From contig CM046882.1 in the NCBI GenBank assembly GCA_025667525.1, positions 216,860,592 through 216,924,591 on the forward strand: a DNA stretch of 64,000 nucleotides, given 5' to 3'. The notes beneath the pieces were generated by a model. The model had not been told where the DNA came from. It saw only the letters and a list, made by a program, of their open reading frames with translations, and searched no databases. The position numbers and the translations under genes are program-made. Shown one piece after another: positions 32,203 to 44,696 of this stretch (positions are counted from its first letter, which is position 1; each line of letters opens with the position of its first letter). The stretch comes from Glebionis coronaria. Its lineage: Eukaryota; Streptophyta; Magnoliopsida; Asterales; Asteraceae.

Positions 32203-35200
32203 ATGACATCTCAACAAGATATTTATGCTTCGGGTACTGAGAACCGTCCACCCATGCTTACCAAGGAGAATTACACTACATGGGCTAGTCGTCTCCTTCG
32301 TTATGCAAAATGTAAACCTTTGGGAAAGTTGATTGTCAACTCGATTAAAAAAGCTTCGTATGTTCGAAGAACAATTCTTGTGCCTGAGGACCCCACGAAT
32401 GCTAACCTAATAGCGGACTCACGTCATGAGCAAACGGATGAAGAATTAACTGAAGCTGAATCCAAACAACTCGACGCTGATGATCAAGCAATTCAAGTCA
32501 TTCTCATGGGACTCCCTGAAGAGGTTTATGCTGTTGTCGATAGTTGTGAAACCACATACGAGATGTGGCTTAGGATCCAGAAAATAATGAAGGGGAGTGA
32601 AATTGGTTTACAAGAAAAGGAAACTAAGTTGCTTCGTGAATGGGAGAATTTACGTCTACTGAAGGGGAACAAATTGAACCTTACTATCATCGGTTTTCAA
32701 CTCTTATAAATCATCTTAGAAGAAAAAAACATGAACATGCACAAATTGCTGCCAACATCAAATTTCTTGATAGTCTTCCTTCTGAATGGTCACGATATGT
32801 CACTCTCGTCAATCAAACCAAGGATCTTCATGTCGTGGGCTACACTAAAGTATATGATTATTTGAAGATGAATCAAGATGAAGCTAACGAAGTTAGGGCT
32901 GAAAGACGTGCCAAAACAAAAGATCCATTGGCTTTTATGGAAAACTCTCCGACATCTATGTCATTTCCCATGGTACCCTACCATCAACCCCCATCAAGTA
33001 ACTTCATGCCATAACAAAAACAACAACAACTCACCTCTTATGGATATCAACTTCCTGCTGCTGTGAATTACCTGCAACAACCCATTGCTTGTTTAGATGA
33101 CATCACTGACCCTACTCATGCGATTAATACTGGTCTTGCAGTTCTTGCAAAGGTATTCAAATTTACCATTAACCCCACCAACAACAATCAGAGAATCTCC
33201 TCGAACACTATAAATAGGCATATTGCTCAACCTTTCATGAATGTGAATCAAAATCGCCAATTGGTAGTTGCTGGGACACGGGGACACAATTTCAACAATA
33301 TGGTCAGAATGTTGGGCAGACTGTTGGGAATGCAGGAAATCGGTATGGTCAAAACCGTGGTCAAAATCCGGGTGTTTGGAAATCGGGAAATCAGAATGGG
33401 TTAATTGTTGTGCCAGTGGTTGGTAATCAGATGGGAAATATTGTGGCTGCAAGGGCTAAGAATACTGGTACGGGAAATGGAAACAACAATCGGCAGGTTC
33501 AGTGCTACAACTGCAGGGGATTTGGTCGTTATGCTCGAGATTGCACAACTAAAAAGAAGAGGGATGCTGCTTATCTTTAGACTCAACTTCTTATAGCACA
33601 AAAGGAAGAGGAAGGGATTGCACTTCAAGCTGAGGAATTTGATCTTATGGCTTCTACAGCAAAATATGACGAGGAAGAAGAAGTGAATGCCAACTACGTC
33701 TTGATGGCAAACTTACAACAAGCATCTACCTCAGTAATGCATGATGACCGCACTCCCGTCTATGATTCAGACGGTCCCTCTAAGGTACCCCAACGTTTCG
33801 ATGATAATGATATATATAGTATGTCTAATCAGGAGAAAGAGTATACTGAAAACTTGAGCCCTACATTAAGACACACGGGGATCAAACAAATAATAGTAAT
33901 ATTATTTCGAATGAGCCTAGTGTGGACCTTAGTGTAAATCAAGTCGCCCATCCTACAACCCTTCCTTATGCGACGTATGCGTATTACAAATCATTATATG
34001 ATAAGTTTGCTCAGGATGTTGATCATGCTATGGTGGTTAACAATAAGTTTAGAGAAACCAATTCCAAATTGACCACTGAGCTTGCGAGATATAAGGAACT
34101 GGAGAAAAGTTTTGAAATTCATCATGCTAAAATTAAAGAACTTGAACTAGCTCATGCCACATCGGTTTATCAAGAAAAAAGGCACAACTAAGAAATTAAA
34201 TGCCTTACATTAAATTAGTGCTAAAAAGATAAGCGAATTGAATGATGAAATCACCTCTCTTAATAAACAGCTTACAACTGAAAAATCTATTATTTCGGAT
34301 CTAAAAGAAGAACGAAAAATCTGAAACGTGATCTCAAAATTCGAGAAGATGGACTTCTTGAGGATTTTTGAAACGCTCAGGATAGAATCAGGGAACTAGA
34401 CAACCTTTTAATAAAACGTGGCCAGTCTATACAGACGATAAACATGCTCACACCAAAAGTGAATGAGATTAATTACACCCGTTACAAATTGGCTTTAGGT
34501 TGTCCTCTTCCTCCTAATCCCGAATATCTTAAGCATGCTCAGACCATCCATCAAAGTTTATATAATGGTAATGTGTTTCTAGATAAACATAACCCTCCTG
34601 TTATGTGTGGTTCCGAAGAAACAATTGAACTCGCAGAAGAGAGTCGTTTACGATTGAAAAAGCTTAATATAGAAGTCACACCCGTTTATTATCCGAAAGT
34701 AAATCCTCCAACAGTTTTTGTTCGGTCTGAAACGAGTACTGAAATGCTTTTGCTACTGAGTGAGGAATTGCCTGATGACCCTCCTAAACCAAGTATCGCT
34801 CGACGTGTTCTTAATTCCAAAATCACTGGAGGAAATTTTACATCACCAGTTCAGATTGAGGTCCAGAAAATTATTCAAAATGATATTAATCCGATTATTA
34901 ATCAAGTTGATGCTTGGATAAAAAATTTGGAAAACGCTTTTCTAAAATAATTAGCCAACTTTGTTGAAGACTTTAAATCTTTGGTGAAGGAGGCTGATGA
35001 ATCTCTTGATAAAATCAAAGTTTTGGATAACGATATTGAACGCCTCTCTAAAGCACGTGATAGTGTTGATAGTAGTCCCGTTGTGTTAGATACCTCTGTG
35101 TCGAATCACGAAACCCTCCAAACTGAGCTTGAACGTGTGGAAGAGAAAATGGAATCTGTTGTCATTAAAATGGAAAAAAAATTACCAATCTATGGAATAA

Positions 35201-35685
35201 ATTTGTCAAAAAATGTGATGAATACAAATATGACAAAATTTCGTACGATAAAGCCTACAATGAAATGCAACAAACTATCGCACGGTTGCAGGCTTAGTTA
35301 GGAGGGGTTAAGGAAAACAATTTGGATTCTTCAGGGTTAGAGGATGCCAGTGATGGAAATATTCAGAAGCTTTAGGCTAAGGTTGCAGATTTAGAATCTA
35401 AAATTGTTTCCTATAAGCGGGCTGTTGAACACGTTAAGTCCGTCTGTCAGAAACTTATTGATAAAATCTGTAGAACTGTATGTTAAAGTCCTTGTTAAAA
35501 GATAAGACTTCTGAGCCTAGTACGACTGTGGATGCTATGATTCAGACACCAGCAACCTCGGGAACTACTCGTATTGCTGTAACACCTTTTCCCAAAGTTG
35601 TTGGAACACAAGCTGCTGTGATTGCTCCAGGAATGTTTCGAGTTAGTCCTTCCTCTCAACCTAGGGTAGATATCTCTAACAAAAT
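32203..35685 (+). pseudogene. Copia-2 gag (broken; pol absent)
   Basis: The ATG at 32203 opens MTSQQDIYASGTENRPPMLTKENYTTWASRLLRYAK. The UBN2-type capsid domain follows (LMGLPEEVYAVVDSCETTYEMWLRIQ). A frameshift near 32650 moves to EPYYHRFSTLINHLRRKK. Further shifts and stops follow around 33010, 33180-33400, 33577 and 34190. A CCHC knuckle, CYNCRGFGRYARDC, is near 33500, followed by TQLLIAQKEEEGIALQAEEFDLMAS. The remainder is the long coiled-coil tail also seen in copia-1. The element ends abruptly near 35685, before protease, and is fused to an E-family LTR, so protease, integrase and RT are deleted. Confidence 0.85.
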
Positions 35686-38401
35686 GTTCAAAACTATCTA
35701 ACAAAATGTAACAAATTGAATATGAAAGGACTTACAAGTGAAAAACCTAAAAACTTGTTATTTAAAAGATGATTAACAAACTAATGAAAGTTCAACGAGG
35801 AAAATGCAATTAAACAAGACTATTAACTAAAAACAGGCTATAAGCTTTCAATAAGCTCATTTGAGCTTATTAACTAACCAAATTAGTTCTGGTTTTTTGC
35901 AAATGACTTAAAATGAAAAGTTAGCTAGGCTTGTTCAAGGAAATTGGCTAAAAGCAAGTAAATCTCGAGATGGCTTATTCTAATAAGCTCAAAATAAGCT
36001 ATAAGCTGTATCAAACATCCACACTTCGAATTTTTTTAATGAAAATGATTAAGCAAGTGATAAAAGAAATGAAATGTCAAGAAAATTTGAAAATGGTTAA
36101 GCCAATAAGCTGAAATCTGAAAATAAGCCAAAAGTGCTTATTGTTGACTTTTGTTGACCAAGAATTTCCAAAAAGCCGTTTTTCTCAAAATTCACTCAAA
36201 TCATGTTTGTGAACAGATTTGTGAAACAAAAAGGGATGCTTTATGAAGTAGATATGTTGGAATGAGATAAGTAGTTGGCTATGATCACAGAAAAGTGAGT
36301 TTGCTAAGTAGCTTATTATTAAGCTGATATCTTGCTCAAAACTAAAGACTGTATTGTCTCACTTAGTAATATTGAAAGCTTATAAGTTGAACTTGATCTA
36401 GGAGCAAAATTTAGTTAAAATCATCAACTAACAAAGATATGAGAATAGATCAAAAAGTGCTTGTTTAGACTGATGAACTCTAACCCAAACTTTTTGAGTG
36501 CCAATTGCCTTTTTTATTTTGAATTTGACCATAAAACTTTGCAAGTAGACTTACACTCACCTATTGAGTAAGTGTGAACTCTAAGCAACAAATCTTAACT
36601 ACTGATTAACAAAATCAACTATGATCCAAAAACTAGTTTTCAACAGATATGAAAAGTTTCCAAAGGCTTTTTGAGTAAAAGTTTATGAAAGATCAAGTTA
36701 CTTATCAAGACTTGTTTAGTGACTGAAATGAACTGATATGACCACAAACACCAGCAGGATAACACTAAGGAACAAAATTTAGCTAACTGATAAATATTCC
36801 GCAAAATAAGACCATAATTAAGCTAGGAAACTGAATTAAAAACTAGGAGATTATTATCTAACTATCAAAACATATCCAATACACCAAAATCACACTATGT
36901 AACTCACAATTCAGCAGATAAGCTCTATTTCTAGGAATTGAACATGACAGAACAGTTAAGTGGAATATAAACAAGAAATTTGATGCCTTTTTGCTTGAAG
37001 CCACCCTTGGAGGAGTAGTTAGGCGCTGAGCCAACTATTATCAACAAGAACATCAACTAACTACCACCATTAACCATCATCACATCATCATCATCTACAA
37101 ATCAACACCCCTTGCATCAATCTGCTACTTTGGCTATGAACTTGAACTAGAAACGTCTGAATCAGCTACAATATTCCAAAATCAATCAAACGAGCTCTAT
37201 TAATCAAGTTTGATCAATAGAAACACACAGTAACAGTAGGAGTAGAAGAATGCAGAGTTGAGAAGTAGATTTGAGTAGAAAAGTGAAAATGGAGTTGTAT
37301 TAATGGTGGATGTTTGTTACAAGCTGTTACAACTTACTAACTAACTCAAAAGCTTGTCAGACTCTTGAGGTTAGTAATTACTATGATTGCTAACTATAAA
37401 TTGAGAGAGAAAGTGAAGTGTGTGTAAATTCACACACTAGGTACAATACTGAAATGAAGAACAATCTGGCCTATTTATATAAGAATTCTAGTGTTTGTTG
37501 GGGATGGGTGACGTGTTGGAGCCAATAGCAAGCTTCCACATGGCCTTGATCTTCCAATTGATTATAGCCATTGAAGAACAAAATTGGAGTTTTTCTCTTG
37601 AGTTGATTTCATCTTAATTGGATGTTTGGAGTGTACTCGCCTTGTAACTTTAAGCACTTTTCATGTAGAACACTTAATCTGAAATGCATTCCTTCTTGAT
37701 GTTGATCCTGGGCTCGTATGAGTTTGAATAAGACACGTGTTATGATTCTATTTGTTGAAGGGATTAAACACGGATCATTATCTCAACTCTGATTTTCTAT
37801 TGGTGGAAAATAATGGCTAGTGGGAGCACTGTTGAGATTTTGGCATTTATTAAAGACGGCTGTTAGTGGCTAGCTGTTGGTGATGTGGCAATCCACAAGG
37901 CAAGAATAAACGCCCCTCATTGACTGAAATGATGTATACTCGGATTGATAGCAAACTTGGCTTAACTTTGGCAAATCTAACCCCTCTAGTTAGGAAGATT
38001 CATGTTTTGAGCTAGTATTTTCATTTCTTTGTCATTTTAAGCCCTTTGACTTTAAAACTTGCACAATAATGATCCTTTGACTATTTGACTTGATGATTGA
38101 CCATATTTGACATTGTTCTTGACTTTCTCATAATATGCACTTTTAGTTCTTCATCTTTAAAAGTTGTCAAGAAAGGTCCTTTGACTTTGATTGGCTTGTC
38201 ACTTTTCATCCTCCTTTTGTCTTTTCTTCATCAATAAAGCTTGAATTCCTTTGTTTGCTCCAAAATTGTATCATTTTACCTACACAAGCACAAACAACAA
38301 AACATACCCATAATACTGCTTTTATGATTCGAAATTAGGTATTTGGCTTTGTGTATTAGGGTGATTTGTGATATAATTGATATGAGATTTCACTCATATC
38401 A
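35685..38401 (-). repeat. 3' LTR of E3, missing about 340 bp
   Basis: Collinear with LTRs E1 and E3 from their position near 340 onward. It ends at the terminal palindrome (38378-38401). The missing piece is the U5 end, removed together with the 3' half of copia-2. Confidence 0.85.
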
Positions 38402-38416
38402 AATACCCTACACTTT
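38402..38416 (-). other. E3 polypurine-tract-like motif
   Basis: The minus strand reads AAAGTGTAGGGTATT directly before the 3' LTR start. It shares the AAGTGTAGGG core with several motifs upstream. Confidence 0.55.
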
Positions 38417-40378
38417 ATCATTGCTATAACCTCATGTAATGCCATATTTTAAAGCACCAATTTACACTTTTCTCATAATTAATCCACCTTGGCCAATATG
38501 GAATGCATTTACACTACACTACACTATATTATGCATGATTTTCATTTTTACAATGTAATGCAAAGAAAAGAAATTCTATTTATATATTTTTAGATTTTCT
38601 TGAAATGGTTTTGATATAAATAACTCGTGAAGAAATCAAAGACTTTAATTAGGGCTTTGGGTACCATGAACACTTATCACCCTCAAGTTTTACTTTCCCT
38701 ATACCAAGCTTAAAAACAAGATCATTGTCATCCATAAGTGAAAGTTCATCAACTCATTAATAAAGATTAATTGTGTTACTCTTATACCCCCACTTATTAT
38801 GCCTCTAGACCGGTTATTATTTAAAGCGTGAGATATAAGAACTGTAAAATATCAAAATAAGGAAGCACGTTTTAATCCTATGTAACCATCTTATCCATTA
38901 CTCGAAAAACCTCCCACAATTGATATAAGCCCGACTCAGGATAATAAGTCATTCACTTATGTGTAAGATCCTTATGTCATGCATTAATAAGTAGCTACAC
39001 ACTCACTAAGAAAAGAAAAATAAAACTCACGCAATAATTTATACCTGCCTCCTTTTTGAGACCTTGGATCTTCAGTCCCGCAACCCGTCAAGGTAATATT
39101 GGATTGGAGCAACTATTAAATCCCCGAAAACCCTTGTGAGAGTAATATTGGAATTCAATATCTACTATAATTAACACTTCACTGGCCCTCTTGTGAGTCT
39201 TGTATAAAAAAATTTCTTTTTCTTTTTTTTTCTAGCCACTCATTTTTTTCATAAGCCGCTCTTGTTTTTCTTTATTCCTCACAAAGAAAGTTGAAAAGAA
39301 ATAAAGGAAAAACACCCGCTAAGTATTAAGCATGACATATGTCTAGTACACATAAAACATTATAACTTAGAATTTTAAGACGTACTTATACCAACCACGA
39401 ATGATTATTCAAAAATGCATAAGAGACTACAAACCGATTAAAACCGTTCTTGATTATTTATTAACATATATACATGCGTTGATAAGAAAGTAAAGGTTAC
39501 GAAAGGGGATATAAAAGCCACAATTAATTGATATGAGGTTTATCTATCCCTTTACACTTATTTCAAACACTATCATCTCTTGTTCGCACAGTTTAAAATC
39601 TCAAATAATGAGACTAGTGGATGCTTAGCCTAATAAACTAATAAAGGTCTACATGGTTAAGGCTACTAGCTAGAGATTGCTTAGATAAGCAAACTCGGGT
39701 TGAGTCAAAGTACCCATGGCAGGCCTAATATGTCTAAAAATCTAAATTTGTTAAACCATGTCCTTTATTATATTTTTTACTTTTTATATATTTTGATGAA
39801 AAATAAAAGAAGAAATATATACAACGCAAATGTGTTATAAAAATGAAAAATGATTGATGCAAAAATTATGAATGCATATTTTTGGTGACCAAAGTAGATC
39901 AAAAATTTAAAAAATGTTTGAAAAATTAATCTCCATGTTATCATGAAGTCAATGACGAAGTTCTAGGTAAGGTCACTTCGATAGAAGACCCCCTACACTT
40001 AAGATAAACATTTTCCTCAATGTTTAAGAGTATTGGAGTAAACTCCCCTACACTTATGACATTAATAACTTTTCTTATCATAAGCTAAGGAAAGGTCTAC
40101 TATAGTGAATTCATTTTAAGCACAATGTGGTTTGAAAATCATAATAGTAATGAAGTGAACCCGATACAAGGGCCTCCTCCATAAGCTCCAATGCATGCAA
40201 TGAGAGAGCAACCCTACAAACATCAAGAAGACAAAAGAGAGGCATCCCCCCTACACTTCTTCTCGACTATAAACCCTTATTTCTATCCTACCACACTATA
40301 GTCTAAAAAATCTAAGCCTAGTTATTCAAACTTGATTTATTGAGTCTCTAGCTCGACTCATCCCACACTTAAAAGTGT
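38417..40378 (-). other. E3 3' non-coding region
   Basis: About 2 kb with no assignable ORF. Purine-rich AAGTGTAGGGG motifs lie at about 39989, 40045 and 40246 (minus), with a weaker AAGTGTGGG at 40362. A hairpin lies at 40006-40025. Both features recur in the 3' region of element C, whose protein families are the same. Confidence 0.7.
40006..40025 (-). other. Conserved 3'-region hairpin (E3)
   Basis: The minus strand has AAACATT paired with AATGTTT around GAGGAA. It is flanked by AAGTGTAGGGG motifs. The element C counterpart at 63435-63454 has a perfect 8-bp stem. Confidence 0.6.
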
Positions 40379-43300
40379 CTACGGAAAACCTATAATGGAG
40401 AGTAAAAGATTTACCCTTTTTAAGAAAAATCTCCATGATGAGGTAAAGCAAGTTTTCAAGTATACAAAACTCCATAAATATCCCCCCGGATCAAATACAT
40501 AATTACCATCCCACTCATAACACAATCCAACAAGTAACATCCCAAGCAATTGTGAAATGGGTGGGGTGATCTTCACTATAAGGTTTGTCCATATGTTCTC
40601 CCAAGGATTATAAGGTGATACTCTAAAATCTCCCATAAGTTTTCCTTTTATTGCATCAGGCGGATACTGAGTTGGTTTATCAAGCTCTATACCAGGATCA
40701 AAAATCCTTTCCTTGATGGGAAAACAATAAGTGGTGGTAACCTTATAAGATTCCCCCTTATAGGTCACATCTTGAGAGAAAGGTTATGGGACAATGGGTA
40801 TTAACAATATCTTGGAAGAAACCATCATGAGGTGTTTTTATTTGTCACTTTCAAAGGTTGAAGTGGGAAGGAGAGAATGTAAGGTGTCTTCATGCAATAA
40901 AGAATCTAGAAAGAGTATGTCCCCCTCCTTGTCAAAATATCTAATAATGTACTCAACAGGTATATCAACCTCAAGAAACTCATCACTCTCATCCATAATA
41001 GAACCCTCCTCATCACCATACTCATCATAGATTGGTATGTCAAAGATAGGTGACTCAACATGTAACTCCTCAAACCCCAAGGAAGTGTGATTATCAAAGA
41101 ATGAAGACTCACAAATGGAGAACTCATCATCACTATATTCATCATATATTGGTGTATCTCAAAGAGAAGGTTCATCATCACTAAAATCCTCATTGGTTTC
41201 CTCATCATGGTGGAAAAGTGGGTTAACAAATGATGTTTCAAAAAGAGGATTGGAATGAATCACAAAATAACCAAAGTTAAGCTCTTGAGGTTCATGAATA
41301 TTCAATGATGAGGTAACGGAGGCTATAGTCTCAACATAGGGAGGATCATAATTTTCACTTGTGTAAGCTTCATAAAAATTTCACCACAAACTTCATCAAG
41401 GATATCAACTTGAGTCTCCTCCTTATTAAGAACATCAATATGCTTCACCGTTTCGGGCTCATTGGATTTTTTAGACAACTTCCCCTTGTTAAACACAACT
41501 CTTTCATCTCCTACCCGCATTGTAAGTTCACCTTCCGCCACACGCCACATCAATAAGAGTACGACCCGTTCTCAAAAAGGTCTACCAACAATAAGAGGAA
41601 CTCTCGGGTCCATATCATAATCAACCACCACAAAATCCGCGGTAAATGTGAATTTATCAACTCTAACAAAAACATCTTCCGCAATTCCCACAGGATAAGC
41701 TATTGAACGGTTGGCTAATTCAAGTGTCATTTTTATAGGTGTGATCTCGGGAAGTGAAAGTCTTTTCCAAACCGATAATGGCATCAAATTAATGCTTGCC
41801 CCAACATCCGCAAGTGCCATGCAATTTTCCACCCCCGGAAATTGCAAGGAATCAAAAACCTCCCCGGATCTCCAAGCTTAGTAGGCAACTTCTTAAGCAA
41901 AACCGCGGAGGAATTTTCATTTAAGGAAGCATTAGGCAAATCTACCAATTTCTCCTTGTTCGAGAGAAGGTCCTTGATCATCTTAGCAAATTTAGGCATA
42001 TTAGCTAAGGTTTATGCAAAGGATATGTTTATATTCAATTGTTTTAACATCCGCAAAAAAATTGACACTTTAATATCATCCTTATTCTTAAGCCTTTCCA
42101 TTCTCAATCTTGATGGGTATGGAAGACTTGGTTTTAGTGTAGGTTGAGTGGTGGTTGTTGAAGGATTTTCTTTGTTGGGTTCTTCATTGATGGGTTGAGA
42201 AGGTGAAGGAATAGTAGGTGTAGATTTTGAAGGTGTAGAGCTTGAAGGTGTAGAACTTGAAGGTGTTGATTTTGATATTGTAGGCTTATCACAAGGTGGA
42301 ACCATAGTAGGCTTAACCAAAGGAGGTGTAGGTAGCATTGAAGGATCAATAGTTTTCTTGCCACTGCTTGTTGTGATTGCATTAACATTAGCCCTTGGAT
42401 TTGTTTATGTGTTTGAAGGTAGAGCACCTTGTGGCCTTTGATTAAGAAGCATCATAAACCTTTTGTTTGTTCCTCATGCATTTCCCTCATTCTTTTCTCA
42501 TTCGCTTGAAACCTCCTTTCATTCTCTTGATTCATTTTGTGAAGAAGCTCAATGGTGTTAAAATCATGTGGCACATTCCCTTGAAAGCCTTGAGGTTGGA
42601 AAGGTGGATGTTGATTGTAAAACCCTTGGTTGTTGCCTAGAAAGTGATTTCCTTGATTTTGAAAGGTATTGGGTGCTCTAAAGTTGTTTTGTCCTTGGAA
42701 ATTTAGCCTAGGCCCTTGATTTCTTTGAAGCAATTGAGGAGGGTTTGTTTATTTTCGGGTGGGTGGTTGGGGTGGAAAGTTGGGTGGAGCAAGGTAGTTG
42801 TTTGACTTGTAAGAGAGATTGTTAGGGTTGATGTTAGGTTTAAAGTGCTTTGTTTGTTCATCTTGATAAGCATAACATTCACCTTGATTATTTTGAACCT
42901 TGTCACATTATAGGTAAGAATGAGGTCCTCCACATATCTCACAACTTATGGTAATAGCATTCACATCATTGGAAGAAGAGTTTTTCAAGGAAATTTTCAT
43001 AAGGGCTTGGATTATCTCTTGATTCCTCTTTTGATTATTTTCCATTACTTGAAGTATCTCATTTTGACTTTTGAGGAGTTGATTATCAATGGATGTGTCA
43101 GAACTATCTTGCACAACGTGTACCCTCTCATATCTTTGGTTATTTGTTTGCACCATTGATTTATTATCAATAATGTCCCATGCCTCTTGTGTGGATTTGG
43201 AAATAATGTTTCCTTCCGTAGAAGAGTTGAGGGAATCTTGATGATGTGGTCTTAATCGATTGTAAAAGGTATTGATTTGATGAACTTGGTTAAATACATG

Positions 43301-43779
43301 ATTGGGTCATTTTCTCAATAACTCCTTGAAGTCCTCCCAAGCCTCACTAAAGGTTTGATCATTCCTTTGTTGAAAACTAATAATTAAGTTTCTCAAAGCT
43401 GTGGTTCTTGAGGGAGGAATGAACTTGTTCAAAAACTTCTTGGTAAAGTCCTCCCATGTGGTAATGCTCTTAGGAGGTTGTCTATCTAGCCAATACCTAG
43501 CATTACCCTCTACGGAGAATGGGACTAAGATCAACTTGATTGCATCATGAGGGACCTCATTATACTTAAGTGTATGGCATATGGACAAAAACTTCTTGAT
43601 ATGATCATGGGGGTCATCCACGGGTCTCCCTAAAAAGGGTGTAGAAGAAACCAAGGTGATCATATGTATCTTAAGCTCAAAGGTGTTTGCGGGTATCTCG
43701 GGTATAACAATGGCATCGGTATTCCCTCCACATTTGATTGGAGGATCTCCATCAATGGTTTATTATCAACGGCGGCCAT
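40379..43779 (-). pseudogene. E3 gag-protease (Athila-like, decayed)
   Basis: The ATG at 43779 gives MAAVDNKPLMEILQSNVEG, then a frameshift. The capsid region continues at 43663 (ITLVSSTPFLGRPVDDPHDHIKKF, YWLDRQPPKSITTWEDFTKKF). A CCHC knuckle, CEICGGPHSY, is near 42925 but a stop falls just before its last Cys. A Gln/Asn/Pro-rich linker follows. The protease spans 41900-41570, with active site [21 protein letters not shown] and the later [12 protein letters not shown]. An acidic Asp/Glu-rich tail (41240-40840) precedes a C-terminal module, FPIKERIFDPGIELDKPTQYPPDAIKGK, that element C also carries. There are many stops and frameshifts. DVGAS in place of DTGAS is normal for this lineage. Confidence 0.85.
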
Positions 43780-44679
43780 GGCTTCTTTGTGTGTTGTTCA
43801 AAGCACGATGCTCAGGATCGACTTGATGGATGGTGTTGTTTTTATACTTTCTCTTGTTATTGCTTTTGGGAGGAAGGGGTTATACACCAAAAGGTATGTG
43901 TGCACTCCCTCGGGTGAGCATGCAAACCAAATCAAGAAGTGAGAGAGGATCTCTCGGTCAACTTTGAAAAAGAAGGGATTATCCTTTCCGAGATTCAATA
44001 AGTAATATCCAAAGAAAATATAGTATATGTAAGTAATACTTTGGGTAGCAAAACCCCCCAACAAGCTTTCCATCTTAGAATACTCACTAGTGAACGGGGG
44101 GTTAGGTGGCGCGAAGCACTTAAGTACCTATTAACCCTTAGACGACATTTTAAAGCACGTCGCCTATCTATTCACTTCAGTAGTCCGTATCCTTCGAATT
44201 CTTTCCTATTAGAAGTATTTATCTATTTTTGCCTTTAATTTACTTTGATCGATACACGAACTTAGGACCGGAACACCCCCAAGAACGGTGTATTTCAAAA
44301 GCAATACTTATGGAAGTATGTGTATTGGTTGTTCGTATACGTATATGTATCTACATATAATAATATAGAGAAAATATTTTTGTATTTATTGGGGTTTTAA
44401 GAAAATACTAAATGTACGTAAAAATGATGGAAACCAATATATACAATATATTTTTGGGTGTAATCTTTTAGGAAAAAGATTACTTTTTTGATTTTTTATT
44501 TTTTTGGTTCGAGTCTTTAGGAATAGAATTGATTTTGTGGTTTTTTTATTTTTATATTTTTAAATTTTTGAATTTTTTATCTTTTGGATTTATGATATGT
44601 AAAAGGAACGCTCACGAGGTGAACGGATCCCAAAATCCAATCAAAACCATCAATCAATAGTCTCTCGGAATATCATGAA
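43780..44679 (-). other. E3 5' leader with conserved hairpin
   Basis: Non-coding leader between PBS and gag. The hairpin at 44609-44625 (CGTTCAC paired with GTGAGCG around CTC on the minus strand) is adjacent to GGATCC. It is collinear with the two separated parts of the E1 leader. Confidence 0.75.
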
Positions 44680-44694
44680 CCGGCAGAGGCGCCA
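44680..44694 (-). other. E3 primer-binding site (tRNA-Asp type)
   Basis: The minus strand reads TGGCGCCTCTGCCGG, one base off the element A and C version, two bases from the LTR. Confidence 0.75.
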
Positions 44695-44696
44695 TT

